A DNA stretch of 64,000 bases from Omphiscola glabra. Its lineage: Eukaryota > Mollusca > Gastropoda > Lymnaeidae. A program made the translations under genes and the position numbers. Positions 44,762 to 55,280 of this stretch are shown here, one piece after another. Numbering within the stretch: the first letter of the stretch is position 1; each line of letters starts with the position of its first letter. The DNA is taken from assembly GCA_964017045.1 (NCBI GenBank), contig OZ024808.1, positions 1,699,666-1,763,665 on the forward strand, written 5' to 3'. The notes under the pieces were generated by a model. The model saw only the letters and a list, made by a program, of their open reading frames with translations, ran no database searches and was not told the origin of the DNA.

Positions 44762-45078
44762 ACAACACTTTATCAGACCCGCTATGTTGTGTACAGACAC
44801 TTTTTATCACACCCGCTATGTTGTGTACAGACACTTTTTATCAGACCCGCTATGTTGTGTACAGACACTTTTTATCACACCCGCTATGTTGTGTCAAGAC
44901 ACTTTTTATCAGACCGCTATGTTGTGTACAGACACTTTTTATCATACCCGCTATGTTGTGTCAAGACACTTTTTATCAGACCCGCTATGTTGTGTCCAGA
45001 CACTTTTTATCAGACCCGCTTTGTTGTGTCCAGACACTTTTTATCACACCCGCTATGTTGTGTCAAGACACTTTTTAG
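44762..45078. repeat. 33-bp minisatellite
   Basis: About ten copies of ACCCGCTATGTTGTGTACAG plus ACACTTTTTATCA. Open in all three plus frames (for example CCVQTLF), which are artefacts. Confidence 0.93.
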
Positions 45079-45242
45079 CAATTTGGCGCCCCTAACTAGT
45101 CTGGCGCTCAGGGACGTCTACACCCTCCCCCTTCACTACACCTCTGATTGGATTTGCTGGTCTATATTGATAAATAGCATAAGGTCACACAATGTAGATA
45201 CATATAAAGAGATAGCTATCAATAATACAAAAGGAAATTAGT

Positions 45243-45577
45243 AAAACACAGTAAGGTTAAACCTGATAAAAGGAACGCAACAAAACAACGTAAACACAGT
45301 AAGGTTAAACCTGATAAAAGGAACGCAACAAAACAACGTTAACATAGTACGGTTAAACCTGATAAAAGGAACGCAACAAAACAACGTAAACACAGTAAGG
45401 TTAAACCTGATAAAAGGAACGCAACAAAACAACGTAAACACAGTAAGGTTAAACCTGATAAAAGGAACGTAACAAAACAACGTTAACACAGTAAGGTTAA
45501 ACCTGATAAAAGGAACGCAACAAAACAACGTTAACACAGTAAGGTTAAACCTGATAAAAGGAACGCAACAAAACAAT
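45243..45577. repeat. 46/47-bp minisatellite
   Basis: Seven copies with AACACAGTAAGGTTAAACCT and GATAAAAGGAACGCAACAAA. The minus strand gives a leucine-rich open frame (LFCCVPFIRFNLTV), an artefact. Confidence 0.93.
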
Positions 45578-46477
45578 ACCAATAATACAAACAAGTTTGG
45601 ATACAACTGAGCCACGCTATGTGATGCGTTCACTCGTTCTAAGGGAATGAATTTCAAAAGAACACTAATTTCTTTGACCTCGATTTTATTTTTTTAGCAG
45701 CCACGTGACATGTTTCAGCCACTAGGATTATTTAACCCATGCCTCCCCTCACCCAATTTTCTATTCATTCATTTGTTCTCTCTCTCTCTCTCTCTCCCCC
45801 TCCCCCCCCCCCCACACCCTTTTTCCGACTCCGTTGAACGTTACACAAATAAAAAATACTAATTTTAATTTGTTTTTACTTCTGAAATATCTTCTTTGAT
45901 TCAATATAAACAATATTCTGTCACGTGACAGATCATGGCGGCTAACATGGTGTGTTACAGCGGGTAATAAAACTAAAAACTTTCACGTTATGGTATGAAT
46001 AGTTGCGTCCCTTCCTGTATAATTTTATCAATTACTTCCCCTTACTAATTACAATTACTATGCCACTGGCCACTGGAAATCAAAACAATTGAACATAAAG
46101 TTTGTATACCAAGAAAATGGTGAGATCACGAACATAATTTTGTTTTTAAATCCCTTATATTAACTTCGCTATTGTTCGTGGCTAGGTGGCTGGCAAGACC
46201 TTCGGACGACTAACTGACCAACTTCCTGTCAACCGATCGAGCTGAAACTTGGCACATAGACACATTACCGATGACAGCACATTCTAACAAATTTTCAGCC
46301 CCATCCCTAACCCTCAGTTTTGCTTGTTTTTCAGTGGTAAGATGAAGAAAATATGATTTCACTGAATAAAATTCCCAATAATTGCGCTAAATGAGATTTT
46401 AAAAAAAAAATTAAAAAACTAACAGTCACAAGTGTGTTTAGTGAGTAATATTTTCTTTTACAAATTGTTGGTGAAAT
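45578..46477. other. Unassigned stretch
   Basis: A (CT)n/poly-C tract lies at 45777-45815. ATGGCGGCTAACATGGTGTG at 45935 has good start context but closes after ten codons. The segment AACCGATCGAGCTGAAACTT near 46219 looks like dispersed-repeat sequence. No gene called. Confidence 0.4.
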
Positions 46478-47826
46478 AAATCTGCTGTGTACAAGCGGGT
46501 GGGTCCTTAGAATAATAATATAGTTCAGGGGCGTGTGTGTACAAGCGGGTGGGTCCTTAGAATATCAATATAGTTCAGGGGCGTGTGTGTACAAGCGGGT
46601 GGGTAATTAGAATATCAATATAGTTCAGGGGCGTGTGTGTACAAGCGGGTAGGTCATTAGAATATTAATATAGTTCAGGGGCGTGTGTACAAGCGGGTGG
46701 GTCATTAGAATATTAATATAGTTCAGGGGCGTGTGTGTACAAGCGGGTGGGTCATTAGAATATTAATATAGTTCAGGGGCGTGTGTGTACAAGCGGGTGG
46801 GTCATTAGAATATTAATATAGTTCAGGGGCGTGTGTGTACAAGCGGGTGGGTCCTTAGAATATCAATATAGTTCAGGGGCGTGTGTGTACAAGCGGGTGG
46901 GTCATTAGAATATTAATATAGTTCAGGGGCGTGTGTGTACAAGCGGGTGGGTCATTAGAATATTAATATAGTTCAGGTGCGTGTGTGTACAAGCGGGTGG
47001 GTCATTAGAATATCAATATAGTTCAGGGCGTGTGTGTACAAGCGGGTGGGTCATTAGAATATCAATATAGTTCAGGGGCGTGTGTGTACAAGCGAGTGGG
47101 TCATTGGAACATCAATATAGTTCATGTGCGTGTGTGTACAAGCGGGTGGGTCATTAGAATATCAATATAGTTCATGTGCGTGTGTGTACAAGCGGGTGGG
47201 TCCTTAGAATAATAATATAGTTCAGGGGCGTGTGTGTACAAGCGGGTGGGTCCTTAGAATATCAATATAGTTCAGGGGCGTGTGTGTACAAGCGGGTGGG
47301 TCATTAGAATATTAATATAGTTCAGGGGCGTGTGTGTACAAGCGGGTGGGTCATTAGAACATCAATATAGTTCAGGGGCGTGTGTGTACAAGCGGGTGGG
47401 TCATTAGAATATTAATATAGTTCAGGGGCGTGTGTGTACAAGCGGGTGGGTCATTAGAACATCAATATAGTTCAGGGGCGTGTGTGTACAAGCGGGTGGG
47501 TCATTAGAACATCAATATAGTTCAGGGGCGTGTGTGTACAAGCGGGTGGGTCATTAGAATATCAATATAGTTCAGGTGCGTGTGTGTACAAGCGGGTGGG
47601 TCATTAGAATATCAATATAGTTCAGGGGCGTGTGTGTACAAGCGGGTGGGTCCTTAGAATATCAATATAGTTCAGGGGCGTGTGTGTACAAGCGGGTGGG
47701 TCCTTAGAATATCAATATAGTTCAGGGGCGTGTGTGTACAAGCGGGTAGGTCATTAGAATATTAATATAGTTCAGGGGCGTGTGTGTACAAGCGGGTGGG
47801 TCATTAGAATATTAATATAGTTCAGT
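46478..47826. repeat. 50-bp satellite
   Basis: About 27 copies of a 50-bp unit with GGGGCGTGTGTGTACAAGCG and ATTAGAATATCAATATAGTT. Variant order (CCTTAG, CATTAG, AACATC) repeats in blocks, suggesting segmental duplication within the array. Confidence 0.95.
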
Positions 47827-48034
47827 GGCGTGAAAAAATGTGCAGTTGCGAACCTTGAAAAGGGGATGGGGCACTAATTGGGAGTCTTATAAAGTGCGTT
47901 TCTTGTATGCATGTTTTTTCAAATGTTCAGCACCGCCCCATGGCTCGATATTACAATGCATAAAGGATTTATACGATAATCTTTGTTTTTAGAGGTTTGT
48001 TTAACTCACATTTAGTTTTTTAGCATGACGTCAA
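47827..48034. other. Spacer
   Basis: No feature seen between two arrays. Confidence 0.4.
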
Positions 48035-48525
48035 AGTACAGATGGTGTAGGTAAATCTTCTATCTCCATGTGTTTACGGTTGGAGTATGTAAATCTTCTA
48101 TCTCTATCTGTTTACAGATGGAGTATGTAAATATTCTATCTCCATGTGTTTACAGATGGAGTATGTAAATCTTCTATCTCTATGTGTTTACAGATGGTGT
48201 ATGTAAATCTTCTATCTCTATATATTTACAGATGGTGTATGTAAATCTTCTATCTCTATGTGTTTACAGAAGGAGTATGTAAATCTTCTATCTCTATGTG
48301 TTTAAAGATGGTGTATGTAAATCTTCTATCTCTATGTGTTTACAGATGGAGTATGTAAATCTTCTATCTCTATGTGTTTACAGATGGAGTATGTAAATAT
48401 TCTATCTCCATGTGTTTACAGATGGAGTATGTAAATCTTCTATCTCTATGTGTTTACAGATGGTGTATGTAAATCTTCTATCTCTATGTGTTTACAGATG
48501 GCGTATGTAAATCTGCTAGCCCTAT
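48035..48525. repeat. 38-bp minisatellite
   Basis: About 13 copies with TACAGATGGAGTATGTAAAT and CTTCTATCTCTATGTGTT. Confidence 0.93.
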
Positions 48526-48735
48526 GTTTATATGTGTATGTATTATTATGTTGTTTGATTGTTAGAAAGAGTGTCAATCTTTTATCGAATAAAATTGAGT
48601 GAAATGGTGATAAAATTTGATGATAACAGGAAACCTACATTTTTGTTGTCTAGGTTTATTCATTATCCAAGCGATCGACACCTCACGACCACTTGCTTTG
48701 AGATCCTTTTATTTATTCTTTAACCTGTCAGGTCA

Positions 48736-48836
48736 CGTGGCCCGTAGATATCAAACCATTTCAGATTTCAGACTTTGACGAGACGCGGCCCGTAGATATC
48801 AAACCATTTCAGATTTCAGACTTTGACGAGACGGGT
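48736..48836. repeat. 51-bp direct duplication
   Basis: Two copies of a segment containing CCCGTAGATATCAAACCATT and CAGACTTTGACGAGACG. Confidence 0.85.
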
Positions 48837-49000
48837 CAAATAGATTTAAATATAATTTTAAAAAAGAAAAAAGAAAGTTAACGCTAGTAACAATTCATGA
48901 CTAAAAGTGGCATGTGTGTGTGTGTGTGTTGGGGGGGGGGGGAGATGGGGGGGGGGGAGTTCACTCGTACTGGTATCGGCGGAGAACGTAAATGATTAGC

Positions 49001-49023
49001 TGACGTCACACTTGGGTATAAAT
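49001..49023 (+). promoter_or_regulatory. CRE plus TATA box, promoter-like
   Basis: A perfect CRE palindrome TGACGTCA (49001-49008) is followed 8 nt later by GGTATAAATC (TATA at 49017). The spacing fits a core promoter reading rightward. No convincing exon follows; the next sequence is a short 26-bp repeat. Status unproven. Confidence 0.35.
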
Positions 49024-49070
49024 CAACCGAATACAACAGGATAAACTACGTTTTGTTTTATTCACCACTG

Positions 49071-49152
49071 ACTCTGTACTTGTGTGTACGCAGCTGACTC
49101 TTTACTTGTATGTACACAGCTGACCCTGTACTTGTATGTACACAGCTGACTC
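49071..49152. repeat. 26-bp repeat, three copies
   Basis: CTGACTCTGTACTTGTGTGT plus ACGCAG, three diverged copies. Confidence 0.8.
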
Positions 49153-49552
49153 GAAGATCGAAAAAAATTGGGAATGGAAATACAAGCGATAGACATGATG
49201 CAATAATTCTTAAATTTTTTTTTAAAGCGTGTGCACAAAATAAACACATTCTCATTAACTAAAAATTGAACAAATTTATATTATTCAGTGTAACTGTGTA
49301 CACCCGGTGTACATATTCACGATGTTTACATGATGAAGTTAGTTTCACTGGCATGTACATTATTTTAGTACACACAATAATAAATATGTTAGCAAAACAC
49401 GCCTTTTAGCACACATCATGTACACATAATGCATCATTACCATAGAACACATGTACACAATAACATGTACACATCGTTAACACACTGTACAAAACATTTG
49501 ACTAATTATACGCAATCAATGTAACGTACATGCCAAGAATTATTATTGAAAT
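49153..49552. other. AT-rich spacer
   Basis: Many TGTACA-type words (GTACACATA, ATGTACAC) but no regular period and no gene. Confidence 0.4.
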
Positions 49553-51600
49553 ATCAACCTTGTCAATGTCAAACATAGACAGCCATACGGCAACTTGTCA
49601 ATGTCAAACATAGACAGCCATACGGCAACTTGTCAATGTCAAACATAGACAGCCATACGGCAACTTGTCAATATCAAGCATAGACAGCCATACGGCAACT
49701 TGTCAATATCAAGCATAGACAGCCATACAGCAACTTGTCAATATCAAGCATAGACAGCCATACAGCAACTTGTCAATATCAAGCATAGACAGCCATACGG
49801 CAACTTGTCAATATCAAGCATAGACAGCCATACGGCAACTTGTCAATATCAAGCATAGACAGCCATACAGCAACTTGTCAATATCAAGCATAGACAGCCA
49901 TACAGCAACTTGTCAATATCAAGCATAGACAGCCATGCAGCAACTTGTCAATGTCAAGCATAGACAGCCATACGGCAACTTGTCAATATCAAGCATAGAC
50001 AGCCATACGGCAACTTGTCAATATCAAACATAGACAGCCATACGGCAACTTGTCAATATCAAGCATAGACAGCCATACGGCAACTTGTCAATATCAAACA
50101 TAGACAGCCATACGGCAACTTGTCAATATCAAGCATAGACAGCCATACGGCAACTTGTCAATATCAAGCATAGACAGCCATACAGCAACTTGTCAATGTC
50201 AAGCATAGACAGCCATACGGCAACTTGTCAATGTCAAGCATAGACAGCCATACAACAACTTGTCAATATCAAGCATAGACAGCCATACAACAACTTGTCA
50301 ATATCAAGCATAGACAGCCATACGGCAACTTGTCAATATCAAGCATAGACAGCCATACGGCAACTTGTCAATATCAAGCATAGACAGCCATACGGCAACT
50401 TGTCAATATCAAGCATAGACAGCCATACAGCAACTTGTCAATATCAAGCATAGACAGCCATACGGCAACTTGTCAATATCAAGCATAGACAGCCATACAA
50501 CAACTTGTCAATATCAAGCATAGACAGCCATACGGCAACTTGTCAATATCAAGCATAGACAGCCATACGGCAACTTGTCAATATCAAGCATAGACAGCCA
50601 TACAACAACTTGTCAATATCAAGCATAGACAGCCATACGGCAACTTGTCAATATCAAGCATAGACAGCCATACGGCAACTTGTCAATATCAAGCATAGAC
50701 AGCCATACGGCAACTTGTCAATATCAAGCATAGACAGCCATACAGCAACTTGTCAATGTCAAGCATAGACAGCCATACGGCAACTTGTCAATGTCAAGCA
50801 TAGACAGCCATACAACAACTTGTCAATATCAAGCATAGACAGCCATACAACAACTTGTCAATATCAAGCATAGACAGCCATGCAGCAACTTGTCAATGTC
50901 AAGCATAGACAGCCATACGGCAACTTGTCAATATCAAGCATAGACAGCCATACAGCAACTTGTCAATATCAAGCATAGACAGCCATACAGCAACTTGTCA
51001 ATATCAAGCATAGACAGCCATACAGCAACTTGTCAATATCAAGCATAGACAGCCATACAACAACTTGTCAATGTCAAACATAGACAGCCATACAACAACT
51101 TGTCAATATCAAGCATAGACAGCCATACAACAACTTGTCAATATCAAGCATAGACAGCCATACAGCAACTTGTCAATATCAAGCATAGACAGCCATACAA
51201 CAACTTGTCAATATCAAGCATAGACAGCCATACAACAACTTGTCAATATCAAGCATAGACAGCCATGCAGCAACTTGTAAATGTCAAGCATAGACAGCCA
51301 TACAACAACTTGTCAATGTCAAGCATAGACAGCCATACAACAACTTGTCAATGTCAAGCATAGACAGCCATACAAAAACTTGTCAATATCAAGCATAGAC
51401 AGCCATACAACAACTTTTTAATATCAAGCATAGACAGCCATACAACAACTTGTCAATATCAAGCATAGACAGCCATACAACGACTTGTCAATGTCAAGCA
51501 TGACAGCCATACAACAACTTGTCAATATCAAGCATAGACAGCCATACAACAACTTGTCAATATCAAGCATAGACAGCCATACAACAACATGTCAATGTCA
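49553..51600. repeat. 35-bp satellite, 2 kb
   Basis: About 58 copies of CAACTTGTCAATATCAAGCA plus TAGACAGCCATACGG. Variants (ACAGC, ACAAC, ATGTC, TGCAG) cluster by position: CGG-type dominates the left, CAAC-type the right. A single 1-bp deletion is seen near 51501. Confidence 0.96.
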
Positions 51601-51877
51601 AGCATAGACAGCCATACAACACGAGCAAACCATGAGTCCCGAGGGCGGTATGACATTAACACAATGAAATCTCCTGCGGCGGGAACACATAAAAAATACT
51701 GCTGGTCATCTACTGCTGGTCATCTACTGCATCCTGGTCTATTTCCAGTCGTCTTGATTAAGTCTTGCCATTGCATCATAATGGCAAGGACGAGAGAGTG
51801 AGGCTGGCGAATTGGGCAACTGTCCCTCACCTTTAACAACATACCATTCAAGCCTTTCTCATAGGAAGGGCGCTCAA

Positions 51878-52072
51878 TACACACAAGACAATACGTTGTA
51901 CACACAAGACAATACGTTGTACACACAAGACAATGCGTTGTACACACAAGACAATATGTTGTACACACAAGACAATACGTTGTACACACAAGACAATACG
52001 TTGTACACACAAGACAATACGTTGTACACACAAGACAATACGTTGTACACACAAGACAATACGTTGTACACA
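51878..52072. repeat. 21-bp minisatellite
   Basis: Nine copies of ACACAAGACAATACGTTGTA plus C. Divisible by three, so the plus strand reads YTQDNTL and the minus strand VCTTYCL repeats. Not a gene. Confidence 0.93.
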
Positions 52073-52264
52073 TACACAGATATCAGCTGTCTTGTACTGT
52101 AAACATGTTCAAATGATCATTAACTTATAAATAATAGTATTTAAGAAACATCCTTATTTATATTGCAACATCTAGAAATTTTACAACAATTGGCAGTAAG
52201 TTGGTTGTTACACATAGTTGTCAATACTTAATCGGAGTGGATGTTGATCATTACCAGGGTCAAG
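52073..52264. other. Spacer
   Basis: No feature seen. Confidence 0.4.
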
Positions 52265-52570
52265 GTCAATCCCTGGCTCAATTCACCAAGATCTTCAATT
52301 GTCACTTTAAAGTTAAAGGCTCAATCCACCAAGATCTTCAATTGTCACTTTAAAATTAAAGGCTCAATCCACCAAGATCTTCAATTGTCACTTTAAAATT
52401 AAAGGCTCAATCCACCAATATCTTCAATTGTCACTTTAAAATTAAAGGCTCAATCCACCAAGATCTTCAATTGTCACTTTAAAGTTAAAGGCTCAATCCA
52501 CAAAGATCTTCAATGGTCACTTTAAAATTAAAGGCTCAATCCACAAAGATCTTCAATTGTCACTTTATAG
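52265..52570. repeat. 43-bp minisatellite
   Basis: Seven copies with AAGGCTCAATCCACCAAGAT and CTTCAATTGTCACTTTAAAA. Confidence 0.92.
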
Positions 52571-52595
52571 TTAAAGTTGTTCATAAATATTCAAT

Positions 52596-52789
52596 ATGCC
52601 TAGCCGGATTATCACTACGGCAAGTAGGGCCACCTCCTTGGAAGAGTCCCCGAACTTATACATTCATCTTCGTAACATTGTACGGCGTCTATGGCCTTTG
52701 CTAACATCCACTAAGCCGTTATGTTTTGATATGGGCCCTTATTTTGGATGCACACAAGGCCCTAAATGTCAAAATAGAATCATTACAAT
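52596..52789 (+). CDS. Possible 5' exon of an unknown gene
   Basis: An ATG at 52596 opens 64 codons of non-repetitive, balanced sequence (ESPNLYIHLRNIVRRLWPLL, then LCFDMGPYFGCTQGPKCQN), ending at a strong donor GTGAGT (52790). An acceptor-like CACTTTATAG ends at 52570. No downstream exon follows on the plus strand, because the next kilobase is the minus-strand 428-aa gene, so a continuation would have to lie beyond it. No family recognised. Confidence 0.35.
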
Positions 52790-52914
52790 GTGAGTAGTTT
52801 ATATAATATATTATATCCTATTTATCCAATAGTGTCATCCATCAACATCTGTCATTGTGTGCGACCCTTGACACATCGGTTCAGGATTCAGACCAAATCC
52901 ATGCATCCCCAAGA

Positions 52915-54201
52915 CTATATGTGGATCTTATACAATTCATTCAACGCATCCGCCCTACACGGATGTATGTGTCCGTTGCCCATACGGCAGTACAAGCCCT
53001 CGTCCGTGCCCCTGAGGTACGCCGCGAGGCGACTAAACCCACGCTCACTGACTACCAGCGTGTCGCAGTTGACCATCACGTGCTGGTTGAAGATATCGGA
53101 CTCGAGCTTGTCGCACGTCTCGCCCGCCGTCTCGCGCCTCTTCGACTTGACGCTCGGGCTGTTCACGAGCCGGTCCTTGAAGCTCTCGGCCCGCGCTCGC
53201 GCGACGATCTCCGGCGAGTCCGTGTGGATGTACACCTTGTGGATGTTCGTGGGGGACTGCGCCCGGATGAAGCTCCAGATGGTGGGCAGCTGCTGCGTCA
53301 GAGACTCGGTGGAGTCGATATCAGCCTGCCCCGTCTGGTTTCTCTTGAGGGTGAGATCGATACAGATGAGCCGGTGCTCTGGGGAGGGCATAATCGAATA
53401 CAAATACAGGTCGAGGCGTTTCTGAAGCCGCGGCGCGAGGACGAACAAACGCTTGAATAGAACCGCGTGAATCTCGTCCCTCCCGAGACCGCTCATCCAC
53501 GAGAGCTGGGGGCGGTACAGCGAGCTGTTCTGAAAGCCCAGCACAAAGTCCAGGTTGGATTTGAAGTAGACGTGGTCGAAATTTCGCTGGGCGAATTCCG
53601 AGAAGTTCGTCTTGTGGAGGCTGCTGTGGAAGGCGAACTTGTTGTCCATGATCCGAAGCCCCACGCCGGCCATCCCTTTGTTCAGCACGTCGTGGAAGCT
53701 CGTCTGCAGCGTCCAGTTGACCAGGTTCGGCGACACAAAATCTTGCAGCCTGCAAGGTATCCCGTGCGTCTCCGCCTTGTACACTCGCCCCGTGAGATTC
53801 GCGATGAGATACGCCGTCTCCATGCCCTTGAAAATGTCCGACCATTCTGTGCAGCCGGACATTTTTCCCGTATCGCACCGGTAAATAAAATACTGGCTTC
53901 TGTCCTGCACGAGGTCCGGCCCGATATAAGGGGCCGGCACGGCGTACAGATCCTTGTAGCGATCTCTGAAGTTCTGGTAGACGGGGTCGGTGCTCGCTCT
54001 CTTCGTGCGCTCCCTCTGCCCCATGAAGCTGATCAGGGTCGTGGCGGCACCATACCTCGCGAACCCTCGGCCACGTCTCGGTGAGATGTAGTCGGCGCCC
54101 TCGAACTCGGGCAGGAAGTCCAGCAGGATGTAGCCGGTGAGGGTCAGCATGCCACAGAAGGCGGTCAGCACCAATAAGCGAATTTTCTTGGTAGTCCTCA
54201 T
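52915..54201 (-). CDS. Type II membrane protein, fucosyltransferase-like
   Basis: Single-exon frame of 428 aa. A short basic N-terminus (MRTTKK), a membrane anchor at about 7-28 (IRLLVLTAFCGMLTLTGYIL), a basic stem, then a lumenal domain: the topology of Golgi glycosyltransferases. GC-x-x-WSDIFKG (116-125) followed by ANLTGRVY (134-141) resembles the GGWADRxKG-type nucleotide-sugar loop of fucosyltransferase-like GT-B enzymes. VYIHTDSPE (323-331) and LVVSERGFSRLAAYLRG (382-398) fit the C-terminal donor-binding half. N-glycosylation sequons occur at 135, 162, 199, 225 and 288, and eight lumenal cysteines could pair. The product is probably Golgi-resident. Substrate unknown, and family assignment is from motif resemblance only. 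The gene is strongly GC-rich in AT-rich surroundings and lacks introns, suggesting a retrocopy or selected GC3. Antisense open frames are shadows. Confidence 0.9.
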   Translation of the reverse strand: MRTTKKIRLLVLTAFCGMLTLTGYILLDFLPEFEGADYISPRRGRGFARYGAATTLISFMGQRERTKRASTDPVYQNFRDRYKDLYAVPAPYIGPDLVQDRSQYFIYRCDTGKMSGCTEWSDIFKGMETAYLIANLTGRVYKAETHGIPCRLQDFVSPNLVNWTLQTSFHDVLNKGMAGVGLRIMDNKFAFHSSLHKTNFSEFAQRNFDHVYFKSNLDFVLGFQNSSLYRPQLSWMSGLGRDEIHAVLFKRLFVLAPRLQKRLDLYLYSIMPSPEHRLICIDLTLKRNQTGQADIDSTESLTQQLPTIWSFIRAQSPTNIHKVYIHTDSPEIVARARAESFKDRLVNSPSVKSKRRETAGETCDKLESDIFNQHVMVNCDTLVVSERGFSRLAAYLRGTDEGLYCRMGNGHIHPCRADALNELYKIHI

Positions 54202-54239
54202 TGTGTCCTGAGGTTGGGTCTGGATTTGGGAGGTAGGTT

Positions 54240-54365
54240 TGCGGGGATAACGCTTGATGGATAGGTTTTGGGGGCTAAGGATGGGTTCGTTGGGTTCAGT
54301 GATTAAGGATGGGTTCGTTGGGTTCAGTGGTAAAGGATGGGTTCGTTGCGTTCAGTGGTTAAGGA
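54240..54365. repeat. 28-bp repeat upstream of the 428-aa gene
   Basis: Three to four copies of AAGGATGGGTTCGTTGGGTT plus CAGTGGTT, with TTAGGGTTATGG-like sequence to the right. A 131-codon plus-strand frame crossing it is low-complexity. Confidence 0.8.
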
Positions 54366-54762
54366 TGGGCTGATTAAGATTACGGTTAGGGTTATGGATA
54401 TGATGGTTGGGGATAGGGGTGTGTTGGCTGGGTTGGTTGCGTTTGGGATGATGGAAGGGTTTGGGGTTAAGGATGTAATGGGTTTACGGATAAGGCTGTT
54501 GAGGTTTAACACCAAGGTTTATAGGTTTGCAATGAACTTGTTAAGGGTGAAGGTAGGTTGGTTCGCCTCACTAGCTGTATCACTGTCCAGTAAGGTTGGC
54601 ATGACAGGTTGTACTCCAGGTTGGCGTAACGTTTCCACCATGGCTCGATCGGTCAGCAGCTCACAACACGGTCTCAAAGATGGCCGAGATGTTGAAAGTG
54701 CCTCAAAATGGAACGCCCACGAGTTTATGTAACGGTACTCGTCATTCCTTGGGCTCCGTCTG

Positions 54763-54770
54763 TGACGTCA
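54763..54770. promoter_or_regulatory. CRE palindrome upstream of the 428-aa gene
   Basis: TGACGTCA lies about 560 bp upstream of the minus-strand start codon. A perfect site in the right place for a promoter element. No TATA box is obvious between, so the start site is unknown. Confidence 0.35.
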
Positions 54771-55011
54771 TCAAAATACTCTCTTCGCCAAAAGTGATCT
54801 GAAGATAAAAACAATAAAAATCTTACTATTTAAAAAAACTTTTTTTTTTTAAAATACCTAAAATTTTAGTTTTATTTCTGCTAATTCAAGGAATTTAAGA
54901 CTTACATATATATATGACATAGAGACATAGATACACAGAGACATAGAGACACAGAGACATAGATAAATACGCTTTTGTCTGAACCTATCTTCAACCAGGC
55001 TCAATTATGAA

Positions 55012-55078
55012 AATTTTACATATATTAGTGAACATTTTACATATATTAGTGAACATTTTACATATATTAGTGAACATT
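55012..55078. repeat. 21-bp repeat, three copies
   Basis: GAACATTTTACATATATTAG plus T, three perfect copies. Confidence 0.9.
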
Positions 55079-55280
55079 TCCTTTCCACCAGCAACTTGAA
55101 ACTTATTTTTTTCACCCTAAGAAAATTGACAGCCTCCAGAAATATGTACTTCAAGAAGTTTATTTGACAATATTTGTTATGACTACCTGAATAAAACACA
55201 CGATTTTCTTGTAATAACTCCAAACAATCACAATTAAATGACATTAAGGGGCTGACTTAAAACAATTTAAATTTTAAATA

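Noticed and set aside
49553..51600. CRISPR-like array
   Set aside because: The 35-bp units are contiguous with no unique spacers, and the genome is eukaryotic. The same applies to all other arrays.
53467..54084. Antisense frames of up to 205 codons over the 428-aa gene
   Set aside because: GC-rich coding DNA leaves antisense frames open. The minus-strand frame has the membrane anchor, sequons and motif order, and the antisense ones do not.
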